Assembly (NCBI GenBank): GCA_021234155.1
Contig: JAJEKV010000036.1
Location: forward strand, 2,720,996-2,784,995
DNA: 64,000 nt
Source: Isoetes taiwanensis
Lineage: Eukaryota; Streptophyta; Lycopodiopsida; Isoetales; Isoetaceae
Direction of reading: 5' to 3'
A program made the translations under genes and the position numbers. Every line of letters starts with the position of its first letter. The first letter of the stretch is position 1. The notes beneath the pieces were generated by a model that saw only the letters and a list, made by a program, of their open reading frames with translations, had not been told where the DNA came from and ran no database searches. Below are positions 12,930 to 25,072 of the stretch, one piece after another.

Positions 12930-14400
12930 ACCTTGGCGGCAGATGATGTCTTGCTCATTGATTCCGGACCACTAAACACCTAGCAGAAAATTCAGGACTT
13001 GTTCACAATCTCAAGTCTTATGATAAGACTTCGATAAGAATGGCGGATGGTCACATAGAACATTCAAGCGCCAAAGGAGCTGCTATCCTTCAAACAAAAA
13101 ATTGCCTCACTTTGAGAATTGAAGATGTGATTCTTGTACTGGCCTCCTAGTTAACTTACTTTCGGTGTAAGTGAATTTGATAAGAAATTAGGTTTGTAAG
13201 GTGTTGTTCCTGGCGGATTCATTCACATCTTGCAAAAGAATCCCACGGCTTATGTCGATCTCAAAGCTTGGACCTATAGCACAAGTTTTTCTCAACAAGG
13301 AAGGACTTTTATGTGCTTCACAATCACTCTGCCACAACAAAAACATCAAACTCATATACAAGAAAGCCGGTTCAAACCACTCAAGAATCTTTGTGGCATG
13401 CAAGGATGCGGACATGCAAACCTTTACGCTCTAGTTTACGCATCAAAGTATCAAATTGTAAAAGGCTTACCGGTTCTCAAAGCGCCAAGATCTTCCTTGT
13501 CTGCGCATGCGGACTTGGCAAGCAAATCCAAGCTCCATATCCGGATCAAGCACAATATCGCCGCAGATAGACCACTTCAATTGATACACTCGATATCGTC
13601 ATTTTGCCAATTGCATCCCTAGGTGGCAGCGGTATTTTATCCTCTTCATTGATGACTTCGGCCGCTACACTTGGATTTATCCCATCAAATATAAATGAAG
13701 CTTTTTTCCATTTATCAAAATTTCAGCAGCCTTGTTGAGAATCAATTCTCAACCACTATTAAGGCATTCAGGTCGATAATGCCAAGGAATACTGTCTCAT
13801 GAGTTTGACGACTTTCTACGGTCCAAAAAGTACAAAGGGAATTAATAGTCCCATATGCCCATTCAGAATGGCATCGCAGAGCGCAAGAATAGATCTATTA
13901 TGGATCTCACCGCGAGTATGCTAAAGCATAAAGCACTTCCGGCCAATTTTTTGGCTGAGGTATCCTGGCTAGTTTACATCTCTAACGGGGCCCCCACTAA
14001 AACCACGAAACTCGGACTCCATTTGAAGCTTTGTTTGGAAAAAAGCGATGTATCACACTTCAAAGTGTTAGGATGTCTAGGATATGCTACCTATCCTAGG
14101 GAAATTCTTGAGGAAAAGAATAGAAAGCTAGAATGACGGATCTTTGAAATGTATTTTTATAGGGTATGCAACCAACATGAAGGCATGGCGCTATTATGAT
14201 CCTATTGAAAAAAGTCTTCTCTTCGAGCATGGTCTTTGTGGAAGATCTTGGTATACTCTTTAAATTCTATCACCACGATCAGATAGAATATGACAAGGTC
14301 ATATGCAACTTGCTTGATAATGATCATTATCTGAGAACATTCCAGCCCAAACAAAGCCATCACCACCCTGACCACCCTGGCGCCAAAACAAAGTCATGAT
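12930..14400 (+). pseudogene. copia-1 protease and integrase remnants
   Basis: A retropepsin-like DVLLIDSG motif appears near 12940. Integrase follows: ASKYQIVKGLPVLKAP with CSACALGK-like cysteines (13440-13520), then IDDFGRYTWIYPI (13647). At 13855 comes QNGIAERKNRSIMDLTASML, a classic copia integrase core-to-C-terminal stretch. After it are VSHFKVLGCLGYATYP and a post-integrase GYATNMKAWRYYDP. Several frame changes and stops make it non-functional. Confidence 0.8.
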
Positions 14401-14629
14401 GCCTTTGCAACCAAAGCACCTACACCCACTCACGTAACTCTCATGCACAATCCGTGTATGATGATTTTGGCGCCACTAGACTTTGTTGAACCTCGTTCCA
14501 TCTCCGGCATCTTCTACCCATACTCCAGTTGAATATTCATCTATGGACCACGAAGATCCGCTTCGCATCGCACGCTTACCAGCTATAGACTATCGTGAAG
14601 ATAGTGTCATCCCAACCAATCTTGCAAAC

Positions 14630-14840
14630 TCCAGTTTTTGCAATTATGCCTTGATGGCAAAAGTGTTGATGGATTCTGATCCAACAACATATGCTCAAGC
14701 AGCAAAGCATGCTCACTGGAAAACAGCAATGCACGAAGAACTCACCATGCTTAACACTAGACGTCGTCCTCGGAACCATTTCGATCCATGGACGAACGGC
14801 CCACATGACCTCTGCCACGTAAACCCATGTAAGTCATAAC
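14630..14840 (+). pseudogene. copia-1 reverse transcriptase, N-terminal part
   Basis: The frame 14483-14839 contains DPTTYAQAAKHAHWKTAMHE, the start of copia RT (usually ...A..HP.W..AM.EE...). The match fails after LNT, where the inserted block begins. Confidence 0.7.
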
Positions 14841-17390
14841 AGAAATTTCGATTTTGAACTATACCATCACCATTTGAGTCTTCACTTGTTTCTTAATGAC
14901 CTCTGAGAATTTCAAGACCAATGGGGTCACCTCTACCTTGTGGTGATTGCTCAAACATTAGAGAATTTGGCGGTTCACGCACCAAATCCGAGCTGCCTTC
15001 TTCAATTGTTCTAGCATAAAGTGCCCTAAACCTTGCTAAAGTTGGAGGTATTTGCCTGTTTATCATAGAACACATTGAGTTTTATGTTCCCATGTTTTCT
15101 TGCTATCGTTTGACATTGGTGGAAGCCGCCAAACCCTATTTTGGTCAAAAAAGCTGCTTGAGGTTCGAGAATTATTTCTCTCTTATTATAACAAGTTTTA
15201 ACTTAATTCTTGTGGCCATAAGTTGCTAACTATACGAGCTATAGTGTCATGATTTTTTGGAGTGTTCATAAGTCATGTTAACCTCACAATTTACTAAAAG
15301 AATCTACGATACAGAATTCAGGACACAAGTATATGTTAAAATGCTCAAATAACAACCATCCATAATACCATGAGGGTAATAGGTGATGCATTCTACTTAT
15401 ATCCACATAGAATATAACTCTTATCAACTTACATATAGGGTAACTAGAGTGTAACCATGCAATTTTTGGGATTAAAACATGATGTACATTTTAGGAGGAT
15501 TAACACATTAGAGTATAAAAGTTGAGTTAACTCCACAATTATAGCTCCAAAACTCCACAATGGTCATAGTTAGTGATGTTTATTGATGAATTAAGTGAAT
15601 GTTGTGAAGTTTAGCTATGACAATATGTAATTAGACCATATGACATTATATGTATGTTTCTTTAGTTCATGGAAGAGACACTACCTTTCCCCATATAAGC
15701 CTATAAAATAGTTGAAAATGTGAACATTGACTTATATGGAGATCTCTTATATAGGTTGTATGTCCTTATTGAAAAAAAATACGAAGAAATCTGTTTATTT
15801 CTTACTAGCATAAACTTTATATCTGTGTTGCTGCTATAAAGCATTGTCATCTAAGTAGAATAATGTTACATGTAGGTTATCTTCCATGTATATTATATTT
15901 TTCATGGATGCGTACCTTTCTTGGCAATATAAATCTCTAGTTGCATGTTAAAGTAACATGTTATTTCTAAGGTTTTAATTTATATAAGCATGCATCACCA
16001 TTTATGGTCCATGAGACCAATTGTATAGAGCATATATCTCTCACTAGCCTTATCCATTTTGCCCCATAGAATGATACTATGGCTTTTTAGCTTCGATCAC
16101 ATGATTTTTGAAAGGTGTAAGTGGAGGTCCATGTAGGTTCAATTGGTCATAAGTACCTCATAAATTCTCAATTCTTTGTGCTTCAATCTTACCCTTAAAT
16201 TACGCAAGCTCACATAGTCAACTAATTTTCTCCTACAGAGAATCATACAAGTAAACTATATCTGAAAAAGTTGAGATCAAAATTGATTAAAGTGATGCCA
16301 TTATTGATTTTAAACTTTCAATCATTTGGACCAATGATGGTTGCAGAATCGACTCAAGTGAGATAGTGAGTCTATCTTGATGTTTTATAGAAAAAGTTTT
16401 TCATATTTTTCCTTGGTTCTTTTTGCATTTGTTTCTTGATATGAGATACTTCTAGGATGTGATTTTGTAAAGTCACACCTTTAAGGCACAAATCTAGAAT
16501 AAACATGGAAGACATAATATAATTAATGCTATTTATTTTAATACAATCCTCAAGATAATGACCAATGATATTTTTTGTGAACAAAGTGGTTCAGGAGCTA
16601 CTCATGTCCCAAAACTCAACGTGAGATGGACTAACATAAGTATATTATTGATTTTTAAATGGACTATGGACCAAGAATGTAGTGTACGTAAATCGTTTTT
16701 TTATTTTTATTTACCATGTCTTTTACTCTTTTCACGAGCTTGTTTTTGCATTGGTTTCATATTCTTATAAACTTTCATAATGTGATTTTTTGGAGGACAA
16801 CCTAGAGTCATATGTATCAATGTTACCCATTTGTATAAATTCCCTAAAATTAAAATTAGAAGTAAAAGTCAAAACATCAAATTCAAACTCAACAAACATT
16901 TTTCTAGGATGGAGGACCTCGTGAACTACTTATATGCCAAATTTGAGATCAAAACTTATCTCCTTCCAAAAGTTGTTGTTTTTATACCACAAGCGCGCGG
17001 GAACCAAAGATTGGTTCTCGAAAGCGAGAAACGGTCGACTTCGTCATGTTTGAATGGCTATATCTTCCTTCACAGACTTCGGATTGAGATGCGGTTTTTT
17101 GTGTCTTGCTCTATATCTCGTGTAGAAAAATCACATTATAGCCAAAAAAATCAAAAAAATCTTTTTATTAAGACAGTTTTACTTTGTGTGAACATGAAGC
17201 TTTTGGTACTTGACCCCCTTGGGTTTGCTAGTGCATAACTCACAAGAACGGGAGCTGATACATTTTTGTGTATTTTTTATGTGAACCATAACTGCCATAT
17301 ATGAACTCCTAGAAAGGCTTTGGCCAGTTTTTGTGCCCTTGATTTTATATGATTTTTTTTGTAAACCTTCAAAATGCCCTTTAATGGTCC
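14841..17390. other. 2.5-kb AT-rich block inside copia-1 RT, unidentified
   Basis: This non-coding sequence separates the N-terminal RT motif from the YVDD part, and about 100 residues of RT are missing across it. I find no long open frame with a domain, no LTR pair and no clear terminal repeats. It may be an inserted non-autonomous element plus a deletion. Confidence 0.5.
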
Positions 17391-17394
17391 ATCA

Positions 17395-18440
17395 TGGGAC
17401 AGGTCTAGTGTTAATAAACAAGATACTTGGGACCTTGTTCCAAAACACATTGGTCTCCATTATTTTGCTATATGTGGATGACACCATAATGACAGGGGAT
17501 GCTGAAGAACTCATACACTCCACCAAAGCTCGCCTCAATGCTCACTATGAGGTAACAGGCTTAGGCCACTTACATTACTGTCTTGGCATCAAAATTTGGC
17601 AAACCTCTACAGAGATTTTTTTTGTCAAATGTAAGTACAAGCGAAATTCTTGAGAAGTATCACATGTCGATTATGCGGCCGCACCAAATCCATATGATCC
17701 GGGCCAACAATTGACATTACACACCGAGGATGAAGTCGTTGATGGCACATTGTATAGACGACTCATTGGTGCCCCTCGCTATATCTATGTACCACTCGTC
17801 CCCGACATTGTGTATGTGTAGGAGTACTCTCTAGATTCATGACACATCCTAAAGAGACTCATTGGAAGGCAACAAAGAAAGCGAGTCCTTCGATATCTCA
17901 GAGGGGCTGCTAAAGAAGGACTGAGTTATACAAGAGTATTGCATCCTCAATTAATTCTCTACTCGATTCGGACATGGCATCAACGGACATTGACCATCGA
18001 AAATGTCTATCAGGGTATATTTCCTTTTTGGAGGCAATCCCATTAGTTGGAAGTCACAAAAGCAAGAAACTAATAGCATTAGTACAACCGGATTTGAGCT
18101 TAAAGCTCTCACACTTACAGTTCAAGAAATGCTATGGTTGGTACACCTATTTGAAGATCTTGGCATTCTCACAACCCCCGCAACGATTTATTGTGATAAC
18201 ATTGGGGCTATTCAACATGCCAAAGACTATCGGATGCATCTTCAAATAAAACACATGGACATCAAACTCGCTTTGTTCGAGAACGGCACCAAAAGGATGA
18301 CTCAATCTTTCTTCTTTGCTCCACCAAAGAACAACATCTTCGATGGTTTTACAAAAGCACTTACAGGAAGACACTTTACTGACATGAAACATTTTTTGCA
18401 TGTTGTACCTGCAGCCAGTACTCAAGAGGGACATTGATTT
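17395..18440 (+). pseudogene. copia-1 reverse transcriptase C-terminal part and RNase H
   Basis: LLYVDDTIMTGD (near 17466) is the RT catalytic YVDD box. It is followed by GLGHLHYCLGIKI. RNase H is covered by the frame 18003-18437: ISWKSQKQETNSISTTGFELKAL, then a YCDNIGAIQHAKD catalytic aspartate region, then IKHMDIKL and NIFDGFTKAL, ending just before the polypurine tract. The RNase H segment is the best-preserved part of the element. Confidence 0.85.
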
Positions 18441-18499
18441 CTCCACTGTTAAATTCTTAAATTTTGTCTACTTTCAGCTATGCTGGTCATCAGGGGGGA

Positions 18500-18714
18500 T
18501 GTTAGGTCAACCTATTATGATGACTCAGCAAGCATCTTTTTCCACGTGTGTTACTTAGGGTTTAGGGTCACGTGTGTTGATGACATGGCCTATCTATAAA
18601 GGCCATAGTCACTTAGGGTTTAGTAGGTTCTTTCTCATGCATGCGTAGAGCAGCCTACGCCCCTTTTTCGTCTTTCTCTGTTCCTTCAATTCTCTCAGTC
18701 ACAGAGCACTTTCA
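18500..18714 (+). repeat. copia-1 3' LTR
   Basis: Begins TGTTAGGTCAACC just after the polypurine tract and ends GAGCACTTTCA, giving 215 bp with TG..CA ends. The last 169 bp are about 98% identical to the 5' copy. Confidence 0.9.
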
Positions 18715-19690
18715 ACATATATCATTCAATATACGTATTTTGTATTGTGGTGCATACTTGTCTCTCTTATGTTTTCATAGTAAACGAGTAAGTTTAACAT
18801 GGTATCAGAGCTTGCATCTAGTTCTGGAATTTTCGAGGGCTCACTAGGACGAAAACTTTGTATATTTTCTTCTTCTTTTTTTTTTTTGTTTGAAGGCAAG
18901 GTTGGTGGGACTTGCACCCACCCACGTCTCCCACCCGATGGTAGCTAGTGGGTTGTATATTTTCTCTGAAGTTGGATATCCAGCTTGGAAGATGAAGATG
19001 GAAATCGTCCTGCAAAGCGAAAAGCTGTTTGGAATTGTGACTGTGAATAACCTTCCTCTAGTGCAGCCAGTTGATGCAACTACCGGCAATCTTGTTTTGA
19101 ATGGTGTTGCATACGATGCGTGCGTTAAGAATGTAGATGACTGGAATGAAAAAGATCAAACAACTGGAGCATTGATTCTCTCTATGCTCTCAAAGAATCC
19201 ATTTTAATAGATGCTAAGAATTTTGTTACTTCTAGTGAAGTATGGAAGTATTTAGAAAAAACTTATATGAAGAAGACTATGCATGAAGTAATTAGTCTCC
19301 ACAAGGATTATACATCATTGCAGTATCGTTTGGATGATTCCTTCGACGAACATGTGGATAAATTTAAAGTGCTTCTAGAAGCACTGTCTGCAACTGGTGC
19401 TAGTATTCCGCATGATTAACATGTTGTCCATTTTCTGGAATCCATGCCGGAAGAGCTCCAGACGCTTAAGACTGTGCTAGCCAATAAAAAGTCTATGACC
19501 TTAGATCGGGCTTGTGAATCTCTAAAAGATGGGGTACGAAAATTACAAAGGCAATCCATGCAAGAAGATCAAGCTTTACTTGTTAATAGTAAGAAACGAG
19601 GTCGACAAGATGAAAAGGCTTTTGTTACTGATACAAAGCGCACTTGCAGTCGTAGTAGAAGCTGGAGTCATGAGGGTGATAGACAGGAAT
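18715..19690 (+). mobile_element. Second copia element (copia-2), LTR end plus gag fragment
   Basis: An LTR tail (18715-18799, ending AAGTTTAACA) abuts copia-1 on its left. It is followed by a Met-type primer site TGGTATCAGAGC (18800-18811). A gag of the UBN2/DUF4219 type comes next: YPAWKMKMEIVLQSEKLFGI near 18980, then KNPF...EVWKYLEKTY, FDEHVDKFKVLLEAL and FLESMPEELQTLKTVLANKK. It stops at 19690, where a different LTR begins. The gag is interrupted by a small SINE-like insertion and by stops. Confidence 0.85.
18871..18952 (-). mobile_element. 82-bp SINE-like insertion with 13-bp target-site duplication
   Basis: The 13-mer TTGTATATTTTCT occurs at 18858-18870 and again at 18953-18965, flanking the insertion exactly. 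On the minus strand the insert reads CCCACTAGCTACC..., contains a pol III B-box-like GGTGCAAGTCC, and ends in a poly-A tract (poly-T on plus). Removing it restores a copia gag reading. It looks like a short, possibly 5'-truncated, tRNA-derived SINE. Confidence 0.8.
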
Positions 19691-20907
19691 TGTGACGTTC
19701 CAGCACAGTATACGGTCCCAGGACGTATACTGTACTGCCTCGTTACGCGTACACGCCATCTCGATTGATGTGCACGCCGACGTGTAGCTAAGCAAGTAGC
19801 ACCCTAGGGGGCAACTTGCAAGTGTGTGCACATTTATTCATGTGTACACTTTAGCCCACTTAATTAATATAGGCAAGTGGGCCACACCCATTTATATCCC
19901 ACATGTTTAAGGGTTGGTGGAGACCCTAGCCCTAACTTGTAGTCTATATAAGGCAACCTAAATCCTAACTTTCTATTTTCGCCCACAACCTTCTAGAACT
20001 CCATTTTGCTTGCTCCAAGAGCCAATCTTGACTCCCGAAGTCTGTCTGAGCAGCCTAGCTCATCAGCTTCCCTTTCTAGCTCCATCTTCAAGCAGATCTG
20101 CAGCATGGACACATTCAGAGCAGGAGGAGCAAGCCAGGGATCAGGTATTTTGCCAATTCAATAGTCTAATCCGCCTCCCAGACATAGAATAAGTAGGTTT
20201 AGCCTATTGAATTGCCCATAACAGCCATCTAGACCTCTAGATACCAAGCCATAACTAAAGAACCTAACTCTGTGATTTAGATTAAATCTTATTCTTTAGT
20301 TCTTCTATGATATGTATGTGATGATGATCTCTGTGGAATCATTGTATTGGGAAGGGGGGTAGAGGCCTTAAAAGCCTAGTAGTTGATGCTCCTAGCTAGC
20401 CCTCTTTAATGCACTATTAAATTCGGCCTGTGTACAAGAACCACACCTGGTTGTGGGTGGAGGGGCCAGACTGGCTTACAAGGAGGTTCATGTCTTGACT
20501 CATGATCACGTCCCTCTGGTAGTAAAGCCTATCGGGGACTACAGTGCACTAGGCCTAATGCTCTGCCACTGCGTGCAGGCTTTGCATGGGTTCGACACTC
20601 TTGGGGTGGTGTACACCTTCCATGGAGTTCAGTCGAGTACGGGCAGTGGCCCTCAAGTCACCTTGAGTCAGCATGCCAACCTCTGGTGGGAGCAATCCCT
20701 ACCTGCCCCATCGGAACTGGGGAGATGAAATCTAGGAGTAGCCCCTTTGGCTATGCATCCGGCGGGCTACAGTCAGGTCCCAAAACCTTTCAGCCTACTC
20801 TGCAAAGTGTGCACAGGAGGGGTGGATGGAGTGGACAACCCTAAGCCATGTTCTTATGCCAGCCAAATCCATTCGCCATGAATTCTGTCTGCAATGACTT
20901 CAGTCAT
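19691..20907 (+). repeat. Long LTR related to the H3-carrying element, 3'-truncated
   Basis: It starts TGTGACGTTCCAG, interrupts copia-2 gag, and is diverged from but co-linear with the LTR at 49260. Shared landmarks are a tip inverted repeat, CACCCTAGGGGGCAAC, a TATATAAGG box (19945-19953), the mini-exon at 20105-20144, TGTGGGTGG, and CATGAATTCxGTCTGCA near the end. Homology stops at about 20907, about 320 bp short of a full LTR, where LINE sequence begins. Confidence 0.8.
20105..20144 (+). other. LTR mini-exon with splice donor
   Basis: ATG opens a 13-codon frame (MDTFRAGGASQGS) ending at G/GTATTT. The other LTR has the same length and nearly the same peptide at 49644-49683 with G/GTAACT. 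Conservation of length, frame and donor between two diverged LTRs suggests a real coding leader exon. Confidence 0.5.
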
Positions 20908-21748
20908 CCCCCTCTTTCACTTACCAGGGACAAGATGTAGAGGTGGCTCCGACCTACAAGTACTTGGGGATCGAGTTCTCTGCTACCATCCATTGGGATG
21001 CTGCCATCAAGTTGAGGGTCACGGCGGGTTGGAAAGCACTATATGCCATGCAGAACAACAGCCACAAGGCAGAGTTGTATGCCTGGGGCATCAGTCACAC
21101 TTGTTTAGGGCCTTGGTCGAGCCGGTCCTCTTGTATGGGGCAGAAGTGTGAGGTCCGGTGATATTCCTCAACACCTGGAATCACCTCAAGCAGGTGCAGA
21201 AAGCCTTCTTGGCACGAGCCCTTGGGGTAAAATCCACAGTTCCATACCGGATCCTACTCCAGGAGACAAGTCTTTTACCCATTCAATGGGCTGCATTGGA
21301 ACGCCATATTATTTACTTCCAGAAGGTGGTCGCTATGGGTGATACACGTTTGCCCAACCTTGCTTTGGCCGTAGCAATGGGTCCCCAATGCCTCAAAGCC
21401 TGCTGTAAGGACAAGCAAGCTCAGTGGTTCTCACGTCGGGGTGTACAGGCAAACAGATGTGTACAGGTACAGACAAAGAAGGATCACAATGCACTTAAGA
21501 TGTACCTAGATTCTACTTTCCTTCGCAAGCTCTGGGATGCAGATGCTCTGACGCACGTTAAGCTGGCACATTATCAGCAACAAGTCAATCATAGGCTCAC
21601 AAGAGGCCCATACCAGTACTTGTACACCCATCTGCCCATGAAGAAGCGCAGACTTATAACTTCTATTCGCACGGGTGCACATCGCCTCCGCATTGAGACA
21701 GGACGTTGGGCTCGGGAAGCACGCATTAGAGAAAATATGGGATCTTAA
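20908..21748 (+). mobile_element. LINE 3' fragment (reverse transcriptase C-terminal region)
   Basis: Reads APTYKYLGIEFSATIHWDAA near 20943 (the thumb-proximal YLGI motif of LINE RT). A shifted frame then gives FRALVEPVLLYGAEV, and an open frame of 196 codons from 21158 carries QVQKAFLARALGVKSTVPY and ends HRLRIETGRWARE. It is 5'-truncated and fused directly to the LTR at 20907. At least one frameshift, near 21150, makes it inactive. Confidence 0.75.
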
Positions 21749-24019
21749 ATGGTCCTCCTAAGAGAAAATATATGTTATTTTTTATAATTTTAAAGTAGTA
21801 TTTACGTCATAGTATTGGGTCATAGTCTAGAATAAATAGCAAATCTTTTTTACTTCCTTAATATCTAGAGCTTTGTCTTATTAGACTATCTCCATATTTT
21901 ATCTAAGATATGGAGATATTTGACCATACGTGAATATGTTGCCACACGTTTGAAGGCTTTTAATATGATGCCACACGTTTGAATGCTTTTCCTAACATAT
22001 ATAAAGCAGTGTGATTTTTTGTTTGAGGCTAATATTTCCGTCTCAAAAAAAAAAACCTGAGCGCAACACGTGTGCTTAAGAAAATAACAAAAATTAAAAA
22101 ATTTCAAAATTCTTGCCCCTTTCTTGCTCTTCAAGCAAAAAGCAATTCCCCCGATGGCTCAGCCAACCGCCAGATCTCTGTGCCTTGCCATAAAAGAGTG
22201 CCGAGAGCATCCAAGCTTCTTAAATGGAGCTTACTTTGGCGTTTATTTGTCCTGTATTGATTTGCCATAGAAAATTTTAGCAGAGCTATTTGTGCTCAGG
22301 CCGGCAGAAAAATCTAAGCAATAGCCATAGCCAAGTCCGGTGATCTACTCACGGCAGATAGTAAAATACAACCCATTCTCGCAGCTTAGATCATCGTAAT
22401 TCTTACACTAACTCAAACAAGGTAATCTTGCAGATGCCAGGACGACGGATAGGAAGTGCAGGCTGAAGCCAAAACAATGTTTGGGTTCGCTGTGGTTCGG
22501 CCAGGGTTAACAGGGAGGCGTCGATTGTGTTCTCCAAAGAGCTGCTTAACTGATTCATAAGCCCATGTTTGGGCAATCGCTACAGATTCATTTGGGCACT
22601 TAGATTCGTGGAAGAGCCTCAACTGAGGCATCACATGCAACCCAACATCTGGGTAGGTAATATCCCTCTCTCTATTAAACGGCACCATATCCAGCTCAAT
22701 AGGAGACCTCCAGTTTCTTCAAGAGCTTGATCTTAGTAGTCAATGCAAGAGCTTGATCTTTTTCTATCAGGGAAAGAATCTGCCACATTTTGTGGATACA
22801 TTTAATGATGCGTATCATGTATATCAGATTTTTATTTTTCCTTTCTTCACTCTTTGGCATAACAAGCTCTAGCCACTGCTTTTGAATCATCTAGCATGTA
22901 TCATGTCAAATTGAGGTTTTCTTTCCCTTAGTCAATTTTCTTGAAAGCCAAAAGGTCTGATTCATTTGGTTCAGAGGTCATTCAAAAGAGTAGTAGAGGT
23001 AGGCAACTGATTTGTGTTTGATTTTTTTTTGTTTTCTACAACATGTGCATTTGTATAGAGCTGTTTCATCTTGCATAATGCATTGGCTTATATGTAGACA
23101 ATTGCTGTTTTTTAGACATCCACAATTGCCCTATCATTGCTTTAGAGAACACCCATTTAGACTGATGTTCTTTCCTTGGAACTTTGTTCCCATGGCTTCA
23201 ATCCATAGGAAATGGAAATACAAATAACTCTAGCTGTGTATTTTTTAGTCTTTCCATGTGCATAAAATGCTAAACTTTTGTCTTATTGAACATTATTGTC
23301 AATGCTTATCCAGTTCTCTCACCTGTGAAGGGCTCAGGGTTATCCATTAATGCTCAGGGTTACTCACGGACGATGCCTTACTTTTTCCATATGCATATAG
23401 CGACAAAGCTTTCAAAAGGTTCTAATGTCAGAGCAAAGAATTAGGTAAACTGCATTATGAGCTCCAGGCCAGGATGCTGCAAGAATATTGGTACAAGGTT
23501 TTAGTTTCAATTAACTTTATACAATGTAAGAGTCCATTCCTCATAGAAAGAAAAGGTTCCAGATTCATCATGCAACATCAGAAATGGTGTGTAGATATAT
23601 GATACATCTGAAAGGCCATAGACATGAGCATCTGCATGGATTTGCTTTGCAGATAATGCACTCCCATCCCAAACTCTTGATGTTTGTAGGCATGAAGCAC
23701 TTGCAATGATTGCGGATCTCTTTCTTTTTTCAACATAATCATACAAATGTTTGCATGCAAGATGATGTGAGAGCGAATTGCTTTTTACCATCCACAACTT
23801 TTGTTTTCAGATTTTGTCATTGAAGCTTCTAGGGATAATCTAAAAGGACTCACTCATATTGTTTCTAACACGCTAGCATATATGATGTTAATGGATATCT
23901 CTGTCTATACAACTCTAGTAACTCCAGTAGCATTCGAAGCATCCACAATCAAAAGAAAGATCATGCAACATATTGTTTTTGGGCAAAGACGCAAGTTTTT
24001 GGTTGTTTTATGAGAATGA
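21749..24019. other. No supportable gene
   Basis: AT-rich sequence. A minus frame at 22413-22688 has an ordinary composition but no domain I recognise and no clear splice partners. Confidence 0.4.
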
Positions 24020-24488
24020 AGGGGAAGGGGATCATTGGAACAATTGCTGTTACTGGTATTTCAACGAAAGATGCAAAGGACACTGCGTTGAGGTATCCAC
24101 TTTTCTTACAAGTGTCAACTATTTCTAAACAAGATTTTTCACATCCTTTCTGATCATATGCCCACTGTGTTTGTTGATTGCAGGCAATGGAAATAAGAAC
24201 TAAAATACTGTCAGGGGACAGGGATAGGGAACTGGCAGTAGCAAATATAGTTAGGACTATTGGCATCAACGCAATTGAAGATTCTCATGTGGCACTTCAG
24301 CCGCAAGGGAAATCTAAATATATTTCGTCTCTGCATAAAAGTGGAGTCACAGTTGCTATGGTAATTTACACAACCTTCAGAAAATAAACTAGGTAGAGGG
24401 TTATTAAACCTGAAAGTATTTTAACTGAAGGTCATGTAAGGTTGGCGATGGAGTAAATGGAGTAAATGATGCCCCGGCGCCAATTTGA
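24020..24488 (+). pseudogene. Copper P1B-type ATPase (PAA1/PAA2-like) three-exon fragment
   Basis: Exon to 24092 reads KGIIGTIAVTGISTKDAKDT, from the P/N-domain region. Exon 24184-24360 reads EIRTKILSGDRDRELAVANI...GKSKYISSLHKSGVTVAM, with correct CAG and GTAATT borders. Exon 24441-24488 begins VGDGVN, the P-domain hinge motif of all P-type ATPases. These match the order in plant chloroplast copper pumps. The last exon carries a 9-bp tandem duplication (GAGTAAATG twice, 24451-24468), so the hinge reads GDGVN-GVN-DAP, and then a TGA stop at 24486. I see no neighbouring exons for the aspartyl-phosphate DKTGT site or the membrane helices, so this is a gene fragment, not a pump. Confidence 0.8.
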
Positions 24489-25050
24489 TTTTCATTCCTA
24501 ATAATATTTTTAGGACTTTGAGCAAATAATCACTTTTTATAATTCCTCTCATCAATAACATTTTTTACAAGACACTTTGGCACCTATTTAGCCCAGCTTA
24601 TTACAAGAATCACTCGGTATCAAAATTTTATTATTCCCAAAAGTTACATGACATGCATTTGCAATCTTGCACTTTAAAATCTAGATATTTAGTATGATGT
24701 CATGTTAGAAAAACATGCTAGCATTTTGGACTTTGAAATCTAGATATTAGTATGATATCATGTTAGAGGACATGCTAGTCAATATGTGTTATAATGGAGT
24801 TTGTGATTAATGAAAGCTTTCAATGAGAACTCTACCATTGAAATGGCATTTTTTCTTAGATAATGTCAATTATTATGCAACCCTATTCTATTCTATTCTA
24901 TTTAAGGTCTTCTAAAATACATAGGAGACTTCCAAGGTGAATTCCACATTTTGAATCCCATTTTCAGACACACTATAGATTCAGTTGGAGATGTTTTCAC
25001 CCCAAGGTGACACAAATTCCCTCGCAATGCATTTAGAAAAGAGAAATGTT

Positions 25051-25072
25051 CGCGGCGGCCTTGGCCGCCGCG
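25051..25072. repeat. Perfect GC-rich hairpin
   Basis: CGCGGCGGCC, a TT spacer, then GGCCGCCGCG. This is a 10-bp perfect G/C stem in otherwise AT-rich DNA. Confidence 0.85.

Larger units (their letters stand above)
11601..18714 (+). mobile_element. Ty1/copia retrotransposon (copia-1), decayed interior
   Basis: The order is LTR, Met-tRNA primer site, gag, protease, integrase, reverse transcriptase, RNase H, G-rich polypurine tract (CAGGGGGGA at 18491), LTR. That order, with integrase before RT, defines copia. The coding interior is broken by many stops and frameshifts. It is interrupted by about 2.5 kb of unrelated sequence inside RT. The first about 46 bp of the 5' LTR are missing relative to the 3' LTR, and no 5-bp target duplication is visible. 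Confidence 0.9.

Noticed and set aside
18890-19207. Continuous 105-codon frame as intact copia-2 gag start
   Set aside because: Its first about 21 codons are translated from the SINE-like insertion, so the start is artificial.
22413-22688. 91-codon minus frame of ordinary composition
   Set aside because: No recognisable family, no matching neighbouring exons.
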